From positions 124,001 to 188,000 of the forward strand of contig CBIHRS010000003.1 of assembly GCA_966212505.1 (NCBI GenBank): a stretch of DNA of 64,000 nt. The letters are read 5' to 3'. The DNA is from CAMLIZ01 sp966212505 (lineage in GTDB: Bacteria; Pseudomonadota; Gammaproteobacteria; Burkholderiales; Burkholderiaceae_C). Under the pieces are notes generated by a model. It ran no database searches. It saw only the letters and a list, made by a program, of their open reading frames with translations, and was not told where the DNA came from. Positions 17,503 to 26,399 of this stretch are shown here, one piece after another. How positions within the stretch are numbered: position 1 is the stretch's first letter; the number at the start of each line of letters is the position of its first letter. The position numbers were made by a program, and so were the translations under genes.

Positions 17503-18293
17503 TCGACGTGCAGCAACTGGCCAAGTGCTTCACGCACGGCCGCGGCCGACGGGCGAAGACGGTGCGTGCCGTCGACGGCGTGAGCTTCACCGCGGCCGAT
17601 GGCTGCATCACCGGCCTGCTCGGCCCCAATGGCGCCGGCAAGACCACCAGCCTGCGCATCGTGGCCGGCCTGATCACGCCCGACGCGGGCCGCGCGCTGG
17701 TCGATGGCATCGACGTGGCGGCGACCCCGCGCGCCGCGCTCGCCCGCATGGGGGTGCTGAGCGATGCCCGCGGCCTCTATCCGCGGCTCACTGCGCGCGA
17801 GAACATTGTCTACTACGGCCGCCTGCACGGCATGGCCGACGACGCGGCGCAGGCACGTGCCGAGGCACTGGCCGAGATCCTCGAGATGCGGCCGCTGCTC
17901 GACCGGCGCACCGACGGTTTCAGCCAGGGCGAGCGGATGAAGACCGCGCTGGCCCGGGCGCTGGTGCACGACCCGGCCAACATCATCTTGGATGAGCCCA
18001 CCAACGGCCTCGACGTGCTGGCCACCCGCAGCCTGCGCGAGGCGCTGCGCCGGTTGCGTGATGAGCAGCGCAAGTGCATCGTCTTCTCCACGCACATCAT
18101 GCAGGAGGTGGAGCGGCTGTGCGATCACGTGGTGCTGGTCTCGCATGGCCGCACCGTGGCGCAGGGCACGGTGCCGGCGCTGTGCGAACGCGCCGGGCGC
18201 GATGATTTCGAGGAGGCCTTCGTACGGCTGGCCTTCACGCCACAGGAGCAGGCGGCCGGCGAAGTGCAGGCCGAGGGGAGGGCGGGGCGATGA
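17499..18293 (+). CDS. natA: ABC transporter ATPase, NatA-like
   Basis: A 264-aa ATPase. It has Walker A GPNGAGKTT, an ABC signature FSQGERMK (the usual LSGGQ changed to FSQGE, as in NatA proteins), Walker B IILDEPT and the H-loop STHIM. It pairs with the permease encoded next, whose ATG overlaps this stop by 4 bases. NatAB of Bacillus exports Na+; for this pair sodium, drug or peptide export is possible. Linkage to a peptidase gene suggests a cell-envelope role, which is inference. Confidence 0.9.
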   Translation: MIDVQQLAKCFTHGRGRRAKTVRAVDGVSFTAADGCITGLLGPNGAGKTTSLRIVAGLITPDAGRALVDGIDVAATPRAALARMGVLSDARGLYPRLTARENIVYYGRLHGMADDAAQARAEALAEILEMRPLLDRRTDGFSQGERMKTALARALVHDPANIILDEPTNGLDVLATRSLREALRRLRDEQRKCIVFSTHIMQEVERLCDHVVLVSHGRTVAQGTVPALCERAGRDDFEEAFVRLAFTPQEQAAGEVQAEGRAGR

Positions 18294-19453
18294 GGGCGGC
18301 CTGGGCGGTGTTCCGCAAGGAACTGCTGGATGCGCTGCGCGACCGACGCACGCTGATGATGGTGATGCTCAGCTCGGTGGTGATGGGGCCGGTGGTGCTG
18401 GTGGCGCTGTCGGCGCTGATCGCCGGCATCGAAGAGCGTGCCGAGCTGCGCGAGATCGTCGTCGCCGGCATCGAGCATGCGCCAACGCTGCGCAACTACA
18501 TCCAGCGCCAGAGCTACACGATCAATCGGGCGCCGCCCGACTACGAAGACCAGTTGCAGAAAAGCCGCCTCGGCGACCCGGTGCTGGTGATCGGCCGCGA
18601 TTTCGAAAGCGAGCTGCTGCATGGCGAGGCGCCCGTCGTCGAGTTGGTGAGCAGCAGCGCCAACCAGCGCGCGCAGGCCAGCGAAGGCCGCATCGTGCGG
18701 CTGCTGCGCGGCTTCGTCGCCGAGCAGGGCGGGCTGCGGCTGGCGTCGCGCGGCGTGGCGCCGGTGCTGCTGGAGGTGCTGCAGATCGAGGACCGCGACC
18801 TCGCCAACCCGCGCAGCCGCGCCGCGCAGTTCACCGGCATGCTGCCGTTCTTCGTGCTGATGGCGGTGCTCTACGGTGCGCTGAATGCCTCGCTCGACAC
18901 CACCGCCGGCGAACGCGAGCGCGGTTCGCTCGAGCCCTTGCTGATGAATCCGGCACCGCGCGTGGCGCTGGTCATCGGCAAGTGGGGTGCGGCGGCCAGC
19001 GTGGGCATGTTGATCGCGGTGCTGTCGAGCTTCAGCTTCCTGCCCGGCCAGTGGCTGCTGCGCAGCGAGACGCTGGCCGCGATGTTCCAGTACGGCCCGC
19101 AGGAGGCGGGGCTGTTCGTCGCGCTGCTGGTTCCGCTGGCGGCTGCGCTGTCGGCACTGATGATGGCCGTGGCCATCCGCTGCAGGACCTTCAAGGAAGC
19201 GCAGGCCAACAACACGGTGATCATCCTCGCGATGTCGCTGCTGCCGATGGTGACCGTGTTCAACCAGAGCGGCGAGCAGCCCTGGCATCTGTGGCTGCCG
19301 GGCCTGGCGCAGATCACGCTGATGAGCCGCGTGCTGAAGGGTGAATCGATCGCGGCGATCGACGTGCTCACGGCGACCGCAGCCTGTGCGGTGCTGACGG
19401 TGCTGGCGATCGGTTATGTGGCGCGGCAGCTGAGGCGGGCCGCGCTGCGCTGA
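18290..19453 (+). CDS. natB: ABC transporter permease, NatB-like
   Basis: A 387-aa ABC-2 type permease. One N-terminal helix (about 23-47) is followed by a periplasmic domain of roughly 140 residues, then five or so helices from about residue 185. The ERERGSLEPLLMNP motif and the C-terminal architecture match NatB/CcmB-type exporters. It is the partner of the upstream ATPase, with a 4-base ATGA overlap, and the last gene of the operon that starts at 15671. Confidence 0.88.
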   Translation: MRAAWAVFRKELLDALRDRRTLMMVMLSSVVMGPVVLVALSALIAGIEERAELREIVVAGIEHAPTLRNYIQRQSYTINRAPPDYEDQLQKSRLGDPVLVIGRDFESELLHGEAPVVELVSSSANQRAQASEGRIVRLLRGFVAEQGGLRLASRGVAPVLLEVLQIEDRDLANPRSRAAQFTGMLPFFVLMAVLYGALNASLDTTAGERERGSLEPLLMNPAPRVALVIGKWGAAASVGMLIAVLSSFSFLPGQWLLRSETLAAMFQYGPQEAGLFVALLVPLAAALSALMMAVAIRCRTFKEAQANNTVIILAMSLLPMVTVFNQSGEQPWHLWLPGLAQITLMSRVLKGESIAAIDVLTATAACAVLTVLAIGYVARQLRRAALR

Positions 19454-19467
19454 AGCGTCGGAGCTGC

Positions 19468-19731
19468 TCAGCCAGGCGAGGGCTGCGTGTCGTGTTCCAG
19501 GCAGCCCAGCCATCGCATGGCCTGCTCGCGGGAGCTGCCGCACATGTCCTCGGCCGGCATCAACGAGCTGCAGACGGCGGGGCGTTCCGGATGACCGAAG
19601 ATCCGGCAGCGGTGGGCCTCGTCGAGCTGGATGCAGCGAACGCCGGCCGGCTTGCCGTTCGGCATGCCGGGAATCGGTGTGGAGATCGAGGGCGCGATGC
19701 AGCAGGCGCCACAGCCGGGTCGGCAATCCAT
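19468..19731 (-). CDS. YkgJ-family cysteine-cluster protein
   Basis: An 87-aa protein with nine cysteines, starting MDCRPGCGACC and including CRIF and LGCLEHD. This is the zinc or iron-sulfur cluster binding pattern of the YkgJ family (UPF0153-like), whose function is unknown. The gene converges with natB, 14 bases away, and is divergent from mnmG. Confidence 0.85.
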   Translation of the reverse strand: MDCRPGCGACCIAPSISTPIPGMPNGKPAGVRCIQLDEAHRCRIFGHPERPAVCSSLMPAEDMCGSSREQAMRWLGCLEHDTQPSPG

Positions 19732-19775
19732 GCGGGATTATTCCCTTGCCGTCCTGGCGCCTGCCCGTGTTGGCA

Positions 19776-19805
19776 CTGACGCCTGAGGGGTGGGGCACCT
19801 AAAAT
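19776..19805 (+). promoter_or_regulatory. Possible mnmG promoter
   Basis: CTGACG (19776) and TAAAAT (19800), 18 bases apart, give four of six and five of six matches to the sigma-70 -35 and -10 boxes. They lie 52 bases before the chosen mnmG start. This is a weak call from sequence alone. Confidence 0.35.
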
Positions 19806-19857
19806 TCACACTTTGCTCGCGCAAGTTCGCGCGGCACTTCAGCTTCGGTGGCGCAAG

Positions 19858-21822
19858 GTGTTGTATCCCAAGGAATTCGATGTGATCGTGGTCGGCGGCG
19901 GACACGCCGGCACCGAGGCGGCGCTGGCCGCCGCGCGCATGGGCTGCGCCACGCTGCTGCTCACCCACAACATCGAGACGCTGGGGCAGATGAGCTGCAA
20001 CCCATCGATCGGCGGCATCGGCAAGGGCCACTTGGTCAAGGAGATCGATGCGCTGGGCGGTGCGATGGCGGCTGCCACCGATGAAGCCGGGATCCAGTTC
20101 CGCATCCTCAACGGCTCCAAGGGACCGGCTGTCCGCGCCACCCGGGCGCAGGCCGACCGGGTGCTCTACAAGGCCGCGATCCGCCGCCGGCTGGAGAACC
20201 AGCCGAACCTGTGGCTGTTCCAGCAGGCCGTGGATGACCTGATGCTCGAAGGCGACCGTGTGGTCGGCGCGGTCACGCAGGTGGGCTTGCGCTTCCGGGC
20301 GCGGGCGGTGGTGCTGACCGCCGGCACGTTCCTCGACGGCCGCATCCATGTGGGCCTTCAGAACTATGCGGCGGGCCGCGCGGGCGATCCGCCGGCCGTG
20401 AGCCTGTCGGCCCGGCTCAAGGAGCTGAAGCTGCCCCAGGGCCGGCTGAAGACTGGCACGCCGCCGCGCATCGATGGACGCAGCATCGATTTTTCAAAGT
20501 TGACCGAGCAACCGGGCGATCTCGATCCGGTGCCGGTGTTCAGCTTCCTCGGCAGTGCCGACCAACATCCGCGCCAGGTGCCGTGCTGGATCACGCACAC
20601 CAACGAGCGTACCCACGAGATCATCCGGTCCGGTTTCGACCGCAGCCCGATGTTCACCGGGGTCATCGAAGGGGTGGGGCCGCGTTACTGCCCCAGCATC
20701 GAAGACAAGATCAACCGTTTTGCCGACAAGGAATCGCACCAGATCTTTCTCGAGCCGGAGGGGCTGACGACCCACGAGTTCTATCCCAACGGCATCTCGA
20801 CCTCGCTGCCGTTCGACATCCAGCTTGCCGCGGTGCAGTCGATGCCCGGACTGGAGCAGGCATTCATCCTGCGGCCCGGCTATGCGATCGAGTATGACTA
20901 TTTCGATCCGCGCGGCCTCAGGGCGAGCTTCGAGACGCGGGCGATCAGCGGATTGTTCTTCGCCGGCCAGATCAACGGGACGACCGGCTACGAGGAGGCG
21001 GCGGCGCAGGGCCTGTTTGCAGGCGTCAATGCGGCGCTTCAGGTGCAGGGGCGGGAGTCCTGGTGCCCGCGGCGCGACCAGGCCTACCTCGGCGTGCTGG
21101 TCGACGACCTGATCACCAAGGGTGTCACCGAGCCCTACCGCATGTTCACCAGCCGCGCTGAGTTCCGCCTGCAGCTGCGGGAAGACAATGCGGATATGCG
21201 CCTCACGGACGTCGGCCGCGAGCTCGGCCTTGTCGACGACGTTCGCTGGGCGGCATTCAATCGCAAGCGGGATGCTGTTTCACGTGAAACAGAGCGGATG
21301 CGGTCCACATGGGTGCACCCGGGCATCCTTCCCGCGAACGAGGCCGAGCGGTTGATCGGCAAAGCCCTCGAGCGGGAATACAGCTTGGCAGATCTGCTGC
21401 GGCGACCGGGAATCGGGTTTGATGTCCTGCAGCAGGTAGCCTCCATTGCACGCCCGGACGCTGGTGTTTCACGTGAAACACTCCGCTCCGAACTCGGTGC
21501 TGATTTGGCGGACGCAGTGATAGAGCAGGTCGAGATCGCCACCAAGTACGCCGGCTACATCGACAAGCAGGTCGAAGAAGTGCAGCGTGCCGCTTACTAC
21601 GAAGACATGAAGCTACCGCCGGAGCTCGACTACTCACAGGTGACGGCGCTGTCCTTCGAGGTGCGGCAAAAGCTGAACAAGCATCGCCCGGAGACACTGG
21701 GCCAGGCCTCGCGCATTTCCGGGATCACGCCAGCCGCGATTTCGCTGTTGCTGGTGCACTTGAAGAAGGGCCGGTTCAAAGGGTTTGCTGCGAACTCCGA
21801 CGACGTGGGCGCAGCCGCGTGA
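19858..21822 (+). CDS. mnmG: tRNA uridine 5-carboxymethylaminomethyl modification enzyme
   Basis: A 654-aa FAD protein (MnmG/GidA). With MnmE it installs the cmnm5 group on U34 of tRNAs. The Rossmann motif VVGGGHAGTEAA is at residues 11-22, and SCNPSIGGIGKGHLVKEIDALGG and TGTPPRIDGRS are signatures of the family. The start is GTG at 19858 (MLYPKEFDVIVVGGG), which matches the family N-terminus; an in-frame TTG at 19813 would add an atypical tail. Two perfect parS sites lie inside the coding sequence and are read as VSRET. The stop overlaps the rsmG start by 4 bases. Confidence 0.96.
   Translation: MLYPKEFDVIVVGGGHAGTEAALAAARMGCATLLLTHNIETLGQMSCNPSIGGIGKGHLVKEIDALGGAMAAATDEAGIQFRILNGSKGPAVRATRAQADRVLYKAAIRRRLENQPNLWLFQQAVDDLMLEGDRVVGAVTQVGLRFRARAVVLTAGTFLDGRIHVGLQNYAAGRAGDPPAVSLSARLKELKLPQGRLKTGTPPRIDGRSIDFSKLTEQPGDLDPVPVFSFLGSADQHPRQVPCWITHTNERTHEIIRSGFDRSPMFTGVIEGVGPRYCPSIEDKINRFADKESHQIFLEPEGLTTHEFYPNGISTSLPFDIQLAAVQSMPGLEQAFILRPGYAIEYDYFDPRGLRASFETRAISGLFFAGQINGTTGYEEAAAQGLFAGVNAALQVQGRESWCPRRDQAYLGVLVDDLITKGVTEPYRMFTSRAEFRLQLREDNADMRLTDVGRELGLVDDVRWAAFNRKRDAVSRETERMRSTWVHPGILPANEAERLIGKALEREYSLADLLRRPGIGFDVLQQVASIARPDAGVSRETLRSELGADLADAVIEQVEIATKYAGYIDKQVEEVQRAAYYEDMKLPPELDYSQVTALSFEVRQKLNKHRPETLGQASRISGITPAAISLLLVHLKKGRFKGFAANSDDVGAAA
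21276..21291. promoter_or_regulatory. parS site 1
   Basis: TGTTTCACGTGAAACA is a perfect 16-base palindrome and an exact match to the bacterial parS consensus bound by ParB. It lies inside mnmG, 2.0 kb before parA, encoding VSRET at about residues 474-478. Confidence 0.95.
21465..21480. promoter_or_regulatory. parS site 2
   Basis: A second exact TGTTTCACGTGAAACA, 189 bases after the first, also inside mnmG and again read as VSRET. Two identical sites at this spacing would seed a ParB partition complex near the origin. Confidence 0.95.
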
Positions 21823-22481
21823 ACGGCTCGATCGATCTCGACAAGCTGGCTGCAGTGCTTGCAGATGCCAAGCGTCAGCTCGGCGTCGAAGCGTCGCTGC
21901 CGCAGTTGGAGCAGTTGCACCGCTACCTGGGGTTGCTCCAGCGATGGAACGGCACCTACAACTTGACGGCATTGCGTGATCCGGCACAGATGCTGTCGCA
22001 CCATCTGCTCGATTGCCTGGCGGTGGTGGCACCGCTGGGCCGGCATCTCGCCGGTCGATCCGTCAGGGTGCTGGATGTCGGCAGTGGGGGTGGGTTGCCG
22101 GGTGTGGTGCTCGCACTGATGCTGCCGTCGCTCGATGTCACTTGCGTAGACACCGTTGGCAAGAAGGCGGCATTCATCCGGCAGGTGGCGGCCGAGCTGC
22201 AGTTGCCGAATCTGCATGCCCTGCATCAGCGCGTCGAGCAGGGGCGTGGGCAGTATGACCTGATCACGTCTCGCGCTTTCGCCACGCTTGCCGACTTCTG
22301 CAAGCTCACCCGGTCCTTGCTGGCAGAAGGCGGCGTCTGGATGGCGATGAAGGGCAAGGAGCCGGCGGAGGAAATTGCACAGCTGCCCGTGGATGTCGAT
22401 GTGTTCCACGTGGAACATCTTGACGTCCCCGGCCTGGATGCAGAGCGTTGCCTGGTCTGGATGCGGGTTCGGGCTGGCTGA
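21819..22481 (+). CDS. rsmG: 16S rRNA (guanine-N7)-methyltransferase RsmG
   Basis: A 220-aa SAM-dependent methyltransferase that methylates G527 of 16S rRNA. It has the SAM motif RVLDVGSGGGLPGVVLAL and YDLITSRAFATL, with RWNGTYNLTA near the N-terminus, all family hallmarks. The GTG start overlaps the mnmG stop (GTGA), the usual coupled pair. A parS-like palindrome lies in the 3' part. Streptomycin resistance in other bacteria arises by loss of this gene. Confidence 0.95.
   Translation: MNGSIDLDKLAAVLADAKRQLGVEASLPQLEQLHRYLGLLQRWNGTYNLTALRDPAQMLSHHLLDCLAVVAPLGRHLAGRSVRVLDVGSGGGLPGVVLALMLPSLDVTCVDTVGKKAAFIRQVAAELQLPNLHALHQRVEQGRGQYDLITSRAFATLADFCKLTRSLLAEGGVWMAMKGKEPAEEIAQLPVDVDVFHVEHLDVPGLDAERCLVWMRVRAG
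22402..22417. promoter_or_regulatory. Variant parS site 3
   Basis: TGTTCCACGTGGAACA is a perfect palindrome differing from the other two sites at symmetric positions 5 and 12. This C/G variant is, as I recall, one of the parS forms in Pseudomonas. It lies inside rsmG, read as VFHVEH, and 0.85 kb before parA. Confidence 0.8.
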
Positions 22482-22604
22482 GCGGCGTGGAGCCATTCAA
22501 CGGCCAGTGTTTCTGCGTTACGCTCGGGAGGCCCGCCTGAGTTTGCCGACGGGTCCATCTTGGTCTTCCTGCGGGTGTGTCACCCGTCTTCGAGCGAGTC
22601 CTCC

Positions 22605-23219
22605 ATGTTCGGTATTGCTGACTACGGCGCCTTCTGCGCCGCGGTACTCGTGTTCCTGTCCTTGCCGGGGCCGGGTACCTTCGCGTTGTTGAATTCGACG
22701 GGGAAGGGTGGTTTCCGGGCTGGCGCCGCGGCGACCTTCGGGATCATCGTCGGCGACCAGGTGCTGATGTGGATGGCAGTCGCCGGCGTGGCCGCGCTGT
22801 TGGCAGCTCATGCGGTTCTGTTCAAGACCGTGCAATACGCAGGGGCCGTCTATCTCGCTTGGATGGGCCTGAAGCTCGTGTTGCCACGGAAGGCCGGTGC
22901 GGCCGCCCCGGTCAACATCACGCCAGGGCGGTATGCGCGGCAGGCGTTCGTCATCACCCTGCTCAATCCGAAGGCCATCGTGTTCTACATGGCCTTCTTT
23001 CCCCTCTTCATCGATCCGGCCACCCTTCCTGGCATTGCGACCTTTGCCGCCATGGCGGTGACCATCGCCATGCTGACCGCGATCTATTGCCTGACGCTGT
23101 GCGCCTTCGCTCAGGCGGTCTCCCGACAGGTGAAGGCGCATCGCCGGCTCGCTCGCTGGCTCGAACGCCTGACCGGTCTGCTGCTCATCGGCTTCGGCCT
23201 GCGCCTCGTCCGCAATTGA
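22605..23219 (+). CDS. LysE/RhtB-family amino acid exporter
   Basis: A 204-aa membrane protein with about six helices and the family pattern LSLPGPGTFALLNSTGKGGFRAG near the N-terminus and LNPKAIVFYMAFFPLFI in the middle. Relatives export lysine, homoserine, threonine or leucine. The substrate here cannot be told. It interrupts the usual rsmG-parA order. The ATG at 22605 is used; a TTG at 22560 has no family support. Confidence 0.87.
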   Translation: MFGIADYGAFCAAVLVFLSLPGPGTFALLNSTGKGGFRAGAAATFGIIVGDQVLMWMAVAGVAALLAAHAVLFKTVQYAGAVYLAWMGLKLVLPRKAGAAAPVNITPGRYARQAFVITLLNPKAIVFYMAFFPLFIDPATLPGIATFAAMAVTIAMLTAIYCLTLCAFAQAVSRQVKAHRRLARWLERLTGLLLIGFGLRLVRN

Positions 23220-23264
23220 CGCAGCCCCTATTCGTCTTCCTCCCTCAATACCCGCTGCCACCAT

Positions 23265-24035
23265 ATGGCTCGAATCTTTTGCATCGCCAACCAGAAGGGT
23301 GGGGTCGGCAAGACCACCACCACCGTGAACCTGGCCGCGGGGTTGGCGCTCGTCGGCCAGCGCGTCCTGGTGGTCGATCTCGACCCGCAGGGCAATGCGA
23401 CCATGGGCTCGGGCGTCGACAAGCGCAAGCTCCCGCTCTCCGTCTACGACGTGTTGCTCGAGAGTGCCGGCATTGCCGAGGCCAAGGCGCGTTCGGAAAA
23501 GGGCGGCTATGACGTGGTCGGCGCCAACCGGGAGCTTGCCGGGGCCGAGGTCGAGCTGGTGGAGCTGGAGCACCGCAACGAGCGGCTGCGCACGGCGCTG
23601 AAGGCGGTCGCCGACGACTACGACTTCGTGCTGATCGATTGCCCACCATCGCTCAGCCTGCTGACGCTCAACGGCCTGTGCAGCGCCCATGGCGTGATCG
23701 TGCCGATGCAGTGCGAGTACTTCGCGCTCGAAGGCCTGAGCGATCTCGTCAACACCATCAAGCAGGTGCATGCCAACCTCAACCGCGACCTGCAGATCAT
23801 CGGCCTGTTGCGCGTGATGTTCGATCCTCGCATCACGCTCCAGCAGCAGGTGAGCGACCAGTTGAAGGCGCATTTCGAAGACAAGGTGTTCAACACCGTG
23901 ATTCCGCGCAACGTGCGCTTGGCCGAAGCGCCGAGCTACGGCCAGCCGGGTGTCGTGTTCGATCCGTCGTCCCGCGGGGCTCAGGCCTTCATCGAGTTCG
24001 CCAAGGAAATGGTCGATCGGGTGAAGGCGCTGTGA
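23265..24035 (+). CDS. parA: Chromosome partitioning ATPase ParA
   Basis: A 256-aa deviant Walker ATPase of the Soj type. It has KGGVGKTTTTVNLAAGLA (residues 11-28), the VVDLDPQGNAT switch and DYDFVLIDCPPS. It lacks the N-terminal HTH of plasmid ParA proteins, as expected for chromosomal Soj. Together with ParB and the parS sites 0.85-2 kb upstream it segregates origins. Three unrelated genes separate it from parB, an unusual arrangement. Confidence 0.95.
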   Translation: MARIFCIANQKGGVGKTTTTVNLAAGLALVGQRVLVVDLDPQGNATMGSGVDKRKLPLSVYDVLLESAGIAEAKARSEKGGYDVVGANRELAGAEVELVELEHRNERLRTALKAVADDYDFVLIDCPPSLSLLTLNGLCSAHGVIVPMQCEYFALEGLSDLVNTIKQVHANLNRDLQIIGLLRVMFDPRITLQQQVSDQLKAHFEDKVFNTVIPRNVRLAEAPSYGQPGVVFDPSSRGAQAFIEFAKEMVDRVKAL

Positions 24036-24049
24036 GCGGAGCAGGGCAG

Positions 24050-24829
24050 ATGTTGCTGGACGATGGAATTCCGATCGGGCTGCTGTCGCGCATCGAAGAT
24101 GCCAGCCTGAATGCCAGTGCGCCTCCCGGCCAGCGGCTGCTCGACGGGTGGTTGATCCGCCTGTCGCCAGGCAAGGCCAAGCGGGCCCGGTCGATCAATG
24201 CGATCGCCGAAGGGCGCCTGCCCTTGGCCGAGCGGCTGGCGCTGGCGCGCGCAGCCTTCGAGGCCGCGGGTCTGCCGCTGATCATCCGCATCACGCCGTT
24301 CTCTCCCGAAGGGCTGGATGCCTCGCTCGCCGAGCAAGGGTTCCGGCGCTTCGACGACACGCGCGTGATGGTTCATCCGGCCTTGTGGGAGGTGAAGGTG
24401 CCTGCGCTGCCGGAGGGATGCAGCGTCGAGCCGCTGCCGGTCGTGCAGTTCGCCGAGCTGGTCGGGGAGCTTCGCGGGTCGCCGAAGGAGCAGCGTCTCG
24501 CGCAGGCCGAGCGCATGGCTCAGCTTCCGGTGCCGTGCCACGGCTATGTGCTTCGCTGGCAGGGCGACATCGTGGCCTGCGGGCAGATGACGAGCGAGGC
24601 CGACCTCGTTGGTCTCTATGACGTGTTCACACGCCCGGGTTGCCGGGGCCGCGGCTTTGCGAGCGCGCTGTGCGAGCAGTTGATCGCGAAGGCGTGCACC
24701 AATGGCGCTCGAACCGGCTATCTGCAGGTCGACAGCGACAACCTGCCCGCGCGCGCCGTGTACCGGCGGCTCGGCTTCAGGGATGCCTACGCCTATCACT
24801 ACCGGACCGACGACCCGTCAGCCAAGTAG
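24050..24829 (+). CDS. GNAT-family N-acetyltransferase
   Basis: A 259-aa protein whose C-terminal half is a GNAT domain: VGLYDVFTRPGCRGRGFASALCEQLI holds the acetyl-CoA pyrophosphate loop, and LQVDSDNLPARAVYRRLGF is motif B. The N-terminal half (to about residue 120) also looks like a degenerate GNAT-type fold. The substrate is unknown. The start could instead be GTG at 24032, overlapping the parA stop by 4 bases; the ATG at 24050 has the better ribosome site. It is probably in the parA transcript. Confidence 0.82.
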   Translation: MLLDDGIPIGLLSRIEDASLNASAPPGQRLLDGWLIRLSPGKAKRARSINAIAEGRLPLAERLALARAAFEAAGLPLIIRITPFSPEGLDASLAEQGFRRFDDTRVMVHPALWEVKVPALPEGCSVEPLPVVQFAELVGELRGSPKEQRLAQAERMAQLPVPCHGYVLRWQGDIVACGQMTSEADLVGLYDVFTRPGCRGRGFASALCEQLIAKACTNGARTGYLQVDSDNLPARAVYRRLGFRDAYAYHYRTDDPSAK

Positions 24830-24844
24830 CGCGGCCTCGCGTCT

Positions 24845-25786
24845 TCAGAGGCCCAAGCCTTCGTCCACGCCGAGGTGGATGTTCATGCATTGCACGGCGG
24901 CGCCGCTCGCGCCCTTGCCCAGGTTGTCGAGCCGGGCGATCAGCACCGCCTGCGTATCGCTGGCGAACACGAAGATGTCGACGCGGTTGGTGTCGTTGCA
25001 GGCCTGCACGTCGAAGTAGCCTTCATCGAGCGTGGCGGCGTCGCTCAGCGGCATGACGCGGATGAAGCGCTCGCCGGCATAGTGCTTCTCGAGCGCCGCC
25101 TGCAGCTTCGCGGCGTTGGCGCCCGGCGCAAGCTCCGAAAAGTGCAAGGGCACACTCACGGCAAGGCCCTTGTAGAAGCTGCTCACGATCGGCAGAAAGA
25201 TCGGTGCGATCTGCAGCCCGGTGTGGGCCATCATCTCCGGGATGTGCTTGTGCGCGAGCTTCAGTCCGTAGGGGCGCGGCGAGCTCAGGCGCTGGTCGCC
25301 GCCGGCTTCGTACTGCTCGATCATCTTCTTGCCGCCACCCGAGTAGCCGGTGATCGAGGTGGCAGAGACCGGCAGGTTGGCCGGCACCAGGCCCGCCTCG
25401 ACCAGCGGCCGCAGCAGCAGGATGAAGGCGGTGGCATGGCAGCCAGGGTTGGCGATGCGCTTGCTGCGGCGCAGCTTGTCGCGCTGGCCGGCCGCAAGCT
25501 CCGGCAGGCCGAAGACCCACGAAGGGTCGGTGCGGTGGGCCGTGCTGGCGTCGATCAGGCAGGTGTTGGGGTTGTTCAGCAGCACCACCGCCTCGCGGGC
25601 GGCGGTGTCGGGCAGGCAGAGGAATGCGACTTCGGCTTCGTTGAGCAGGCGGGCGCGCTCGGCCGGATCCTTGCGGCGATCGGGGTCGATGCACAGCAGC
25701 TCGATGTCGCTGCGCTGGGCCAGATACTCGTGGATCCGCAACCCCGTGGTGCCTTCCTGCCCATCCACGAACACGACATGCTTCAT
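24845..25786 (-). CDS. argC: N-acetyl-gamma-glutamyl-phosphate reductase (type 2)
   Basis: A 313-aa enzyme of arginine synthesis. It reduces N-acetylglutamyl phosphate with NADPH to the semialdehyde. It starts MKHVVFVDGQEGTTGLRIHEYL and has the catalytic cysteine in RIANPGCHATAF, followed by SITGYSGGGKKMI. The short form without extra insertions is the type 2 class found in many proteobacteria. The gene is inserted on the opposite strand between the parA and parB segments, away from other arg genes. Confidence 0.94.
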   Translation of the reverse strand: MKHVVFVDGQEGTTGLRIHEYLAQRSDIELLCIDPDRRKDPAERARLLNEAEVAFLCLPDTAAREAVVLLNNPNTCLIDASTAHRTDPSWVFGLPELAAGQRDKLRRSKRIANPGCHATAFILLLRPLVEAGLVPANLPVSATSITGYSGGGKKMIEQYEAGGDQRLSSPRPYGLKLAHKHIPEMMAHTGLQIAPIFLPIVSSFYKGLAVSVPLHFSELAPGANAAKLQAALEKHYAGERFIRVMPLSDAATLDEGYFDVQACNDTNRVDIFVFASDTQAVLIARLDNLGKGASGAAVQCMNIHLGVDEGLGL

Positions 25787-25853
25787 CGCCAGCCCCTCAC
25801 ATGCAAACTCTGCACAATGCAACCGAAAGAACCCTCAAGGATAAGGCAAGGAC

Positions 25854-26396
25854 ATGAGTGACGTGCGGGTGCTGATTCTTCCCGGATGGCTGAACTCGGA
25901 CGATGCGCACTGGCAGAGCCGCTGGGAGCGCCTGTACGGCTACCGCCGCGTGGAGCAGGACGACTGGCTCTGGCCCCGGCGTGGCGACTGGATGGCGCGG
26001 CTCGACGAAGTGATCCTCGAGAGCGACACGCCCGCGGTGCTGGTGGCCCACAGCCTCGGCACCCAGCTCACGGCGGCCTGGGCTGCGCATTCCCGGCACG
26101 CAGGGCGGGTTCGTGGTGCGCTGCTGGTGGCGATTCCCGATGTCGAGCACCCCGATACGCCGCCGCAGCTGAGTGGCTGGCGGCCGATGGTGCGCCAGCG
26201 CCTGCCGTTTCCCGCCCAGGTCGTGCTGAGCACCAACGATCCCTTCGGCGCATTCGAGCGCGCGCAAGCGATCGCGGCTGACTGGGGTGCGCCCGTCGAG
26301 TCGATCGGGCCGCGCGGCCACATCAACGCCGAGTCGGGCCTGGGCGACTGGCCCGAAGGCCACGCCTTGCTGCAGGGCCTGATGGCCGACAATTGA
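25854..26396 (+). CDS. RBBP9/YdeN-type alpha/beta-hydrolase
   Basis: A 180-aa serine hydrolase. It begins with the family hallmark VLILPGWLNSDDAHWQSRWE, carries the nucleophile in VAHSLGTQL, and the histidine in RGHINAESGLGDWPEG. Small hydrolases of this family have no settled physiological substrate. It ends 3 bases before parB, so the two are probably co-transcribed. This gene often precedes parB in Burkholderiales, as I recall. Confidence 0.88.
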   Translation: MSDVRVLILPGWLNSDDAHWQSRWERLYGYRRVEQDDWLWPRRGDWMARLDEVILESDTPAVLVAHSLGTQLTAAWAAHSRHAGRVRGALLVAIPDVEHPDTPPQLSGWRPMVRQRLPFPAQVVLSTNDPFGAFERAQAIAADWGAPVESIGPRGHINAESGLGDWPEGHALLQGLMADN

Positions 26397-26399
26397 CCC

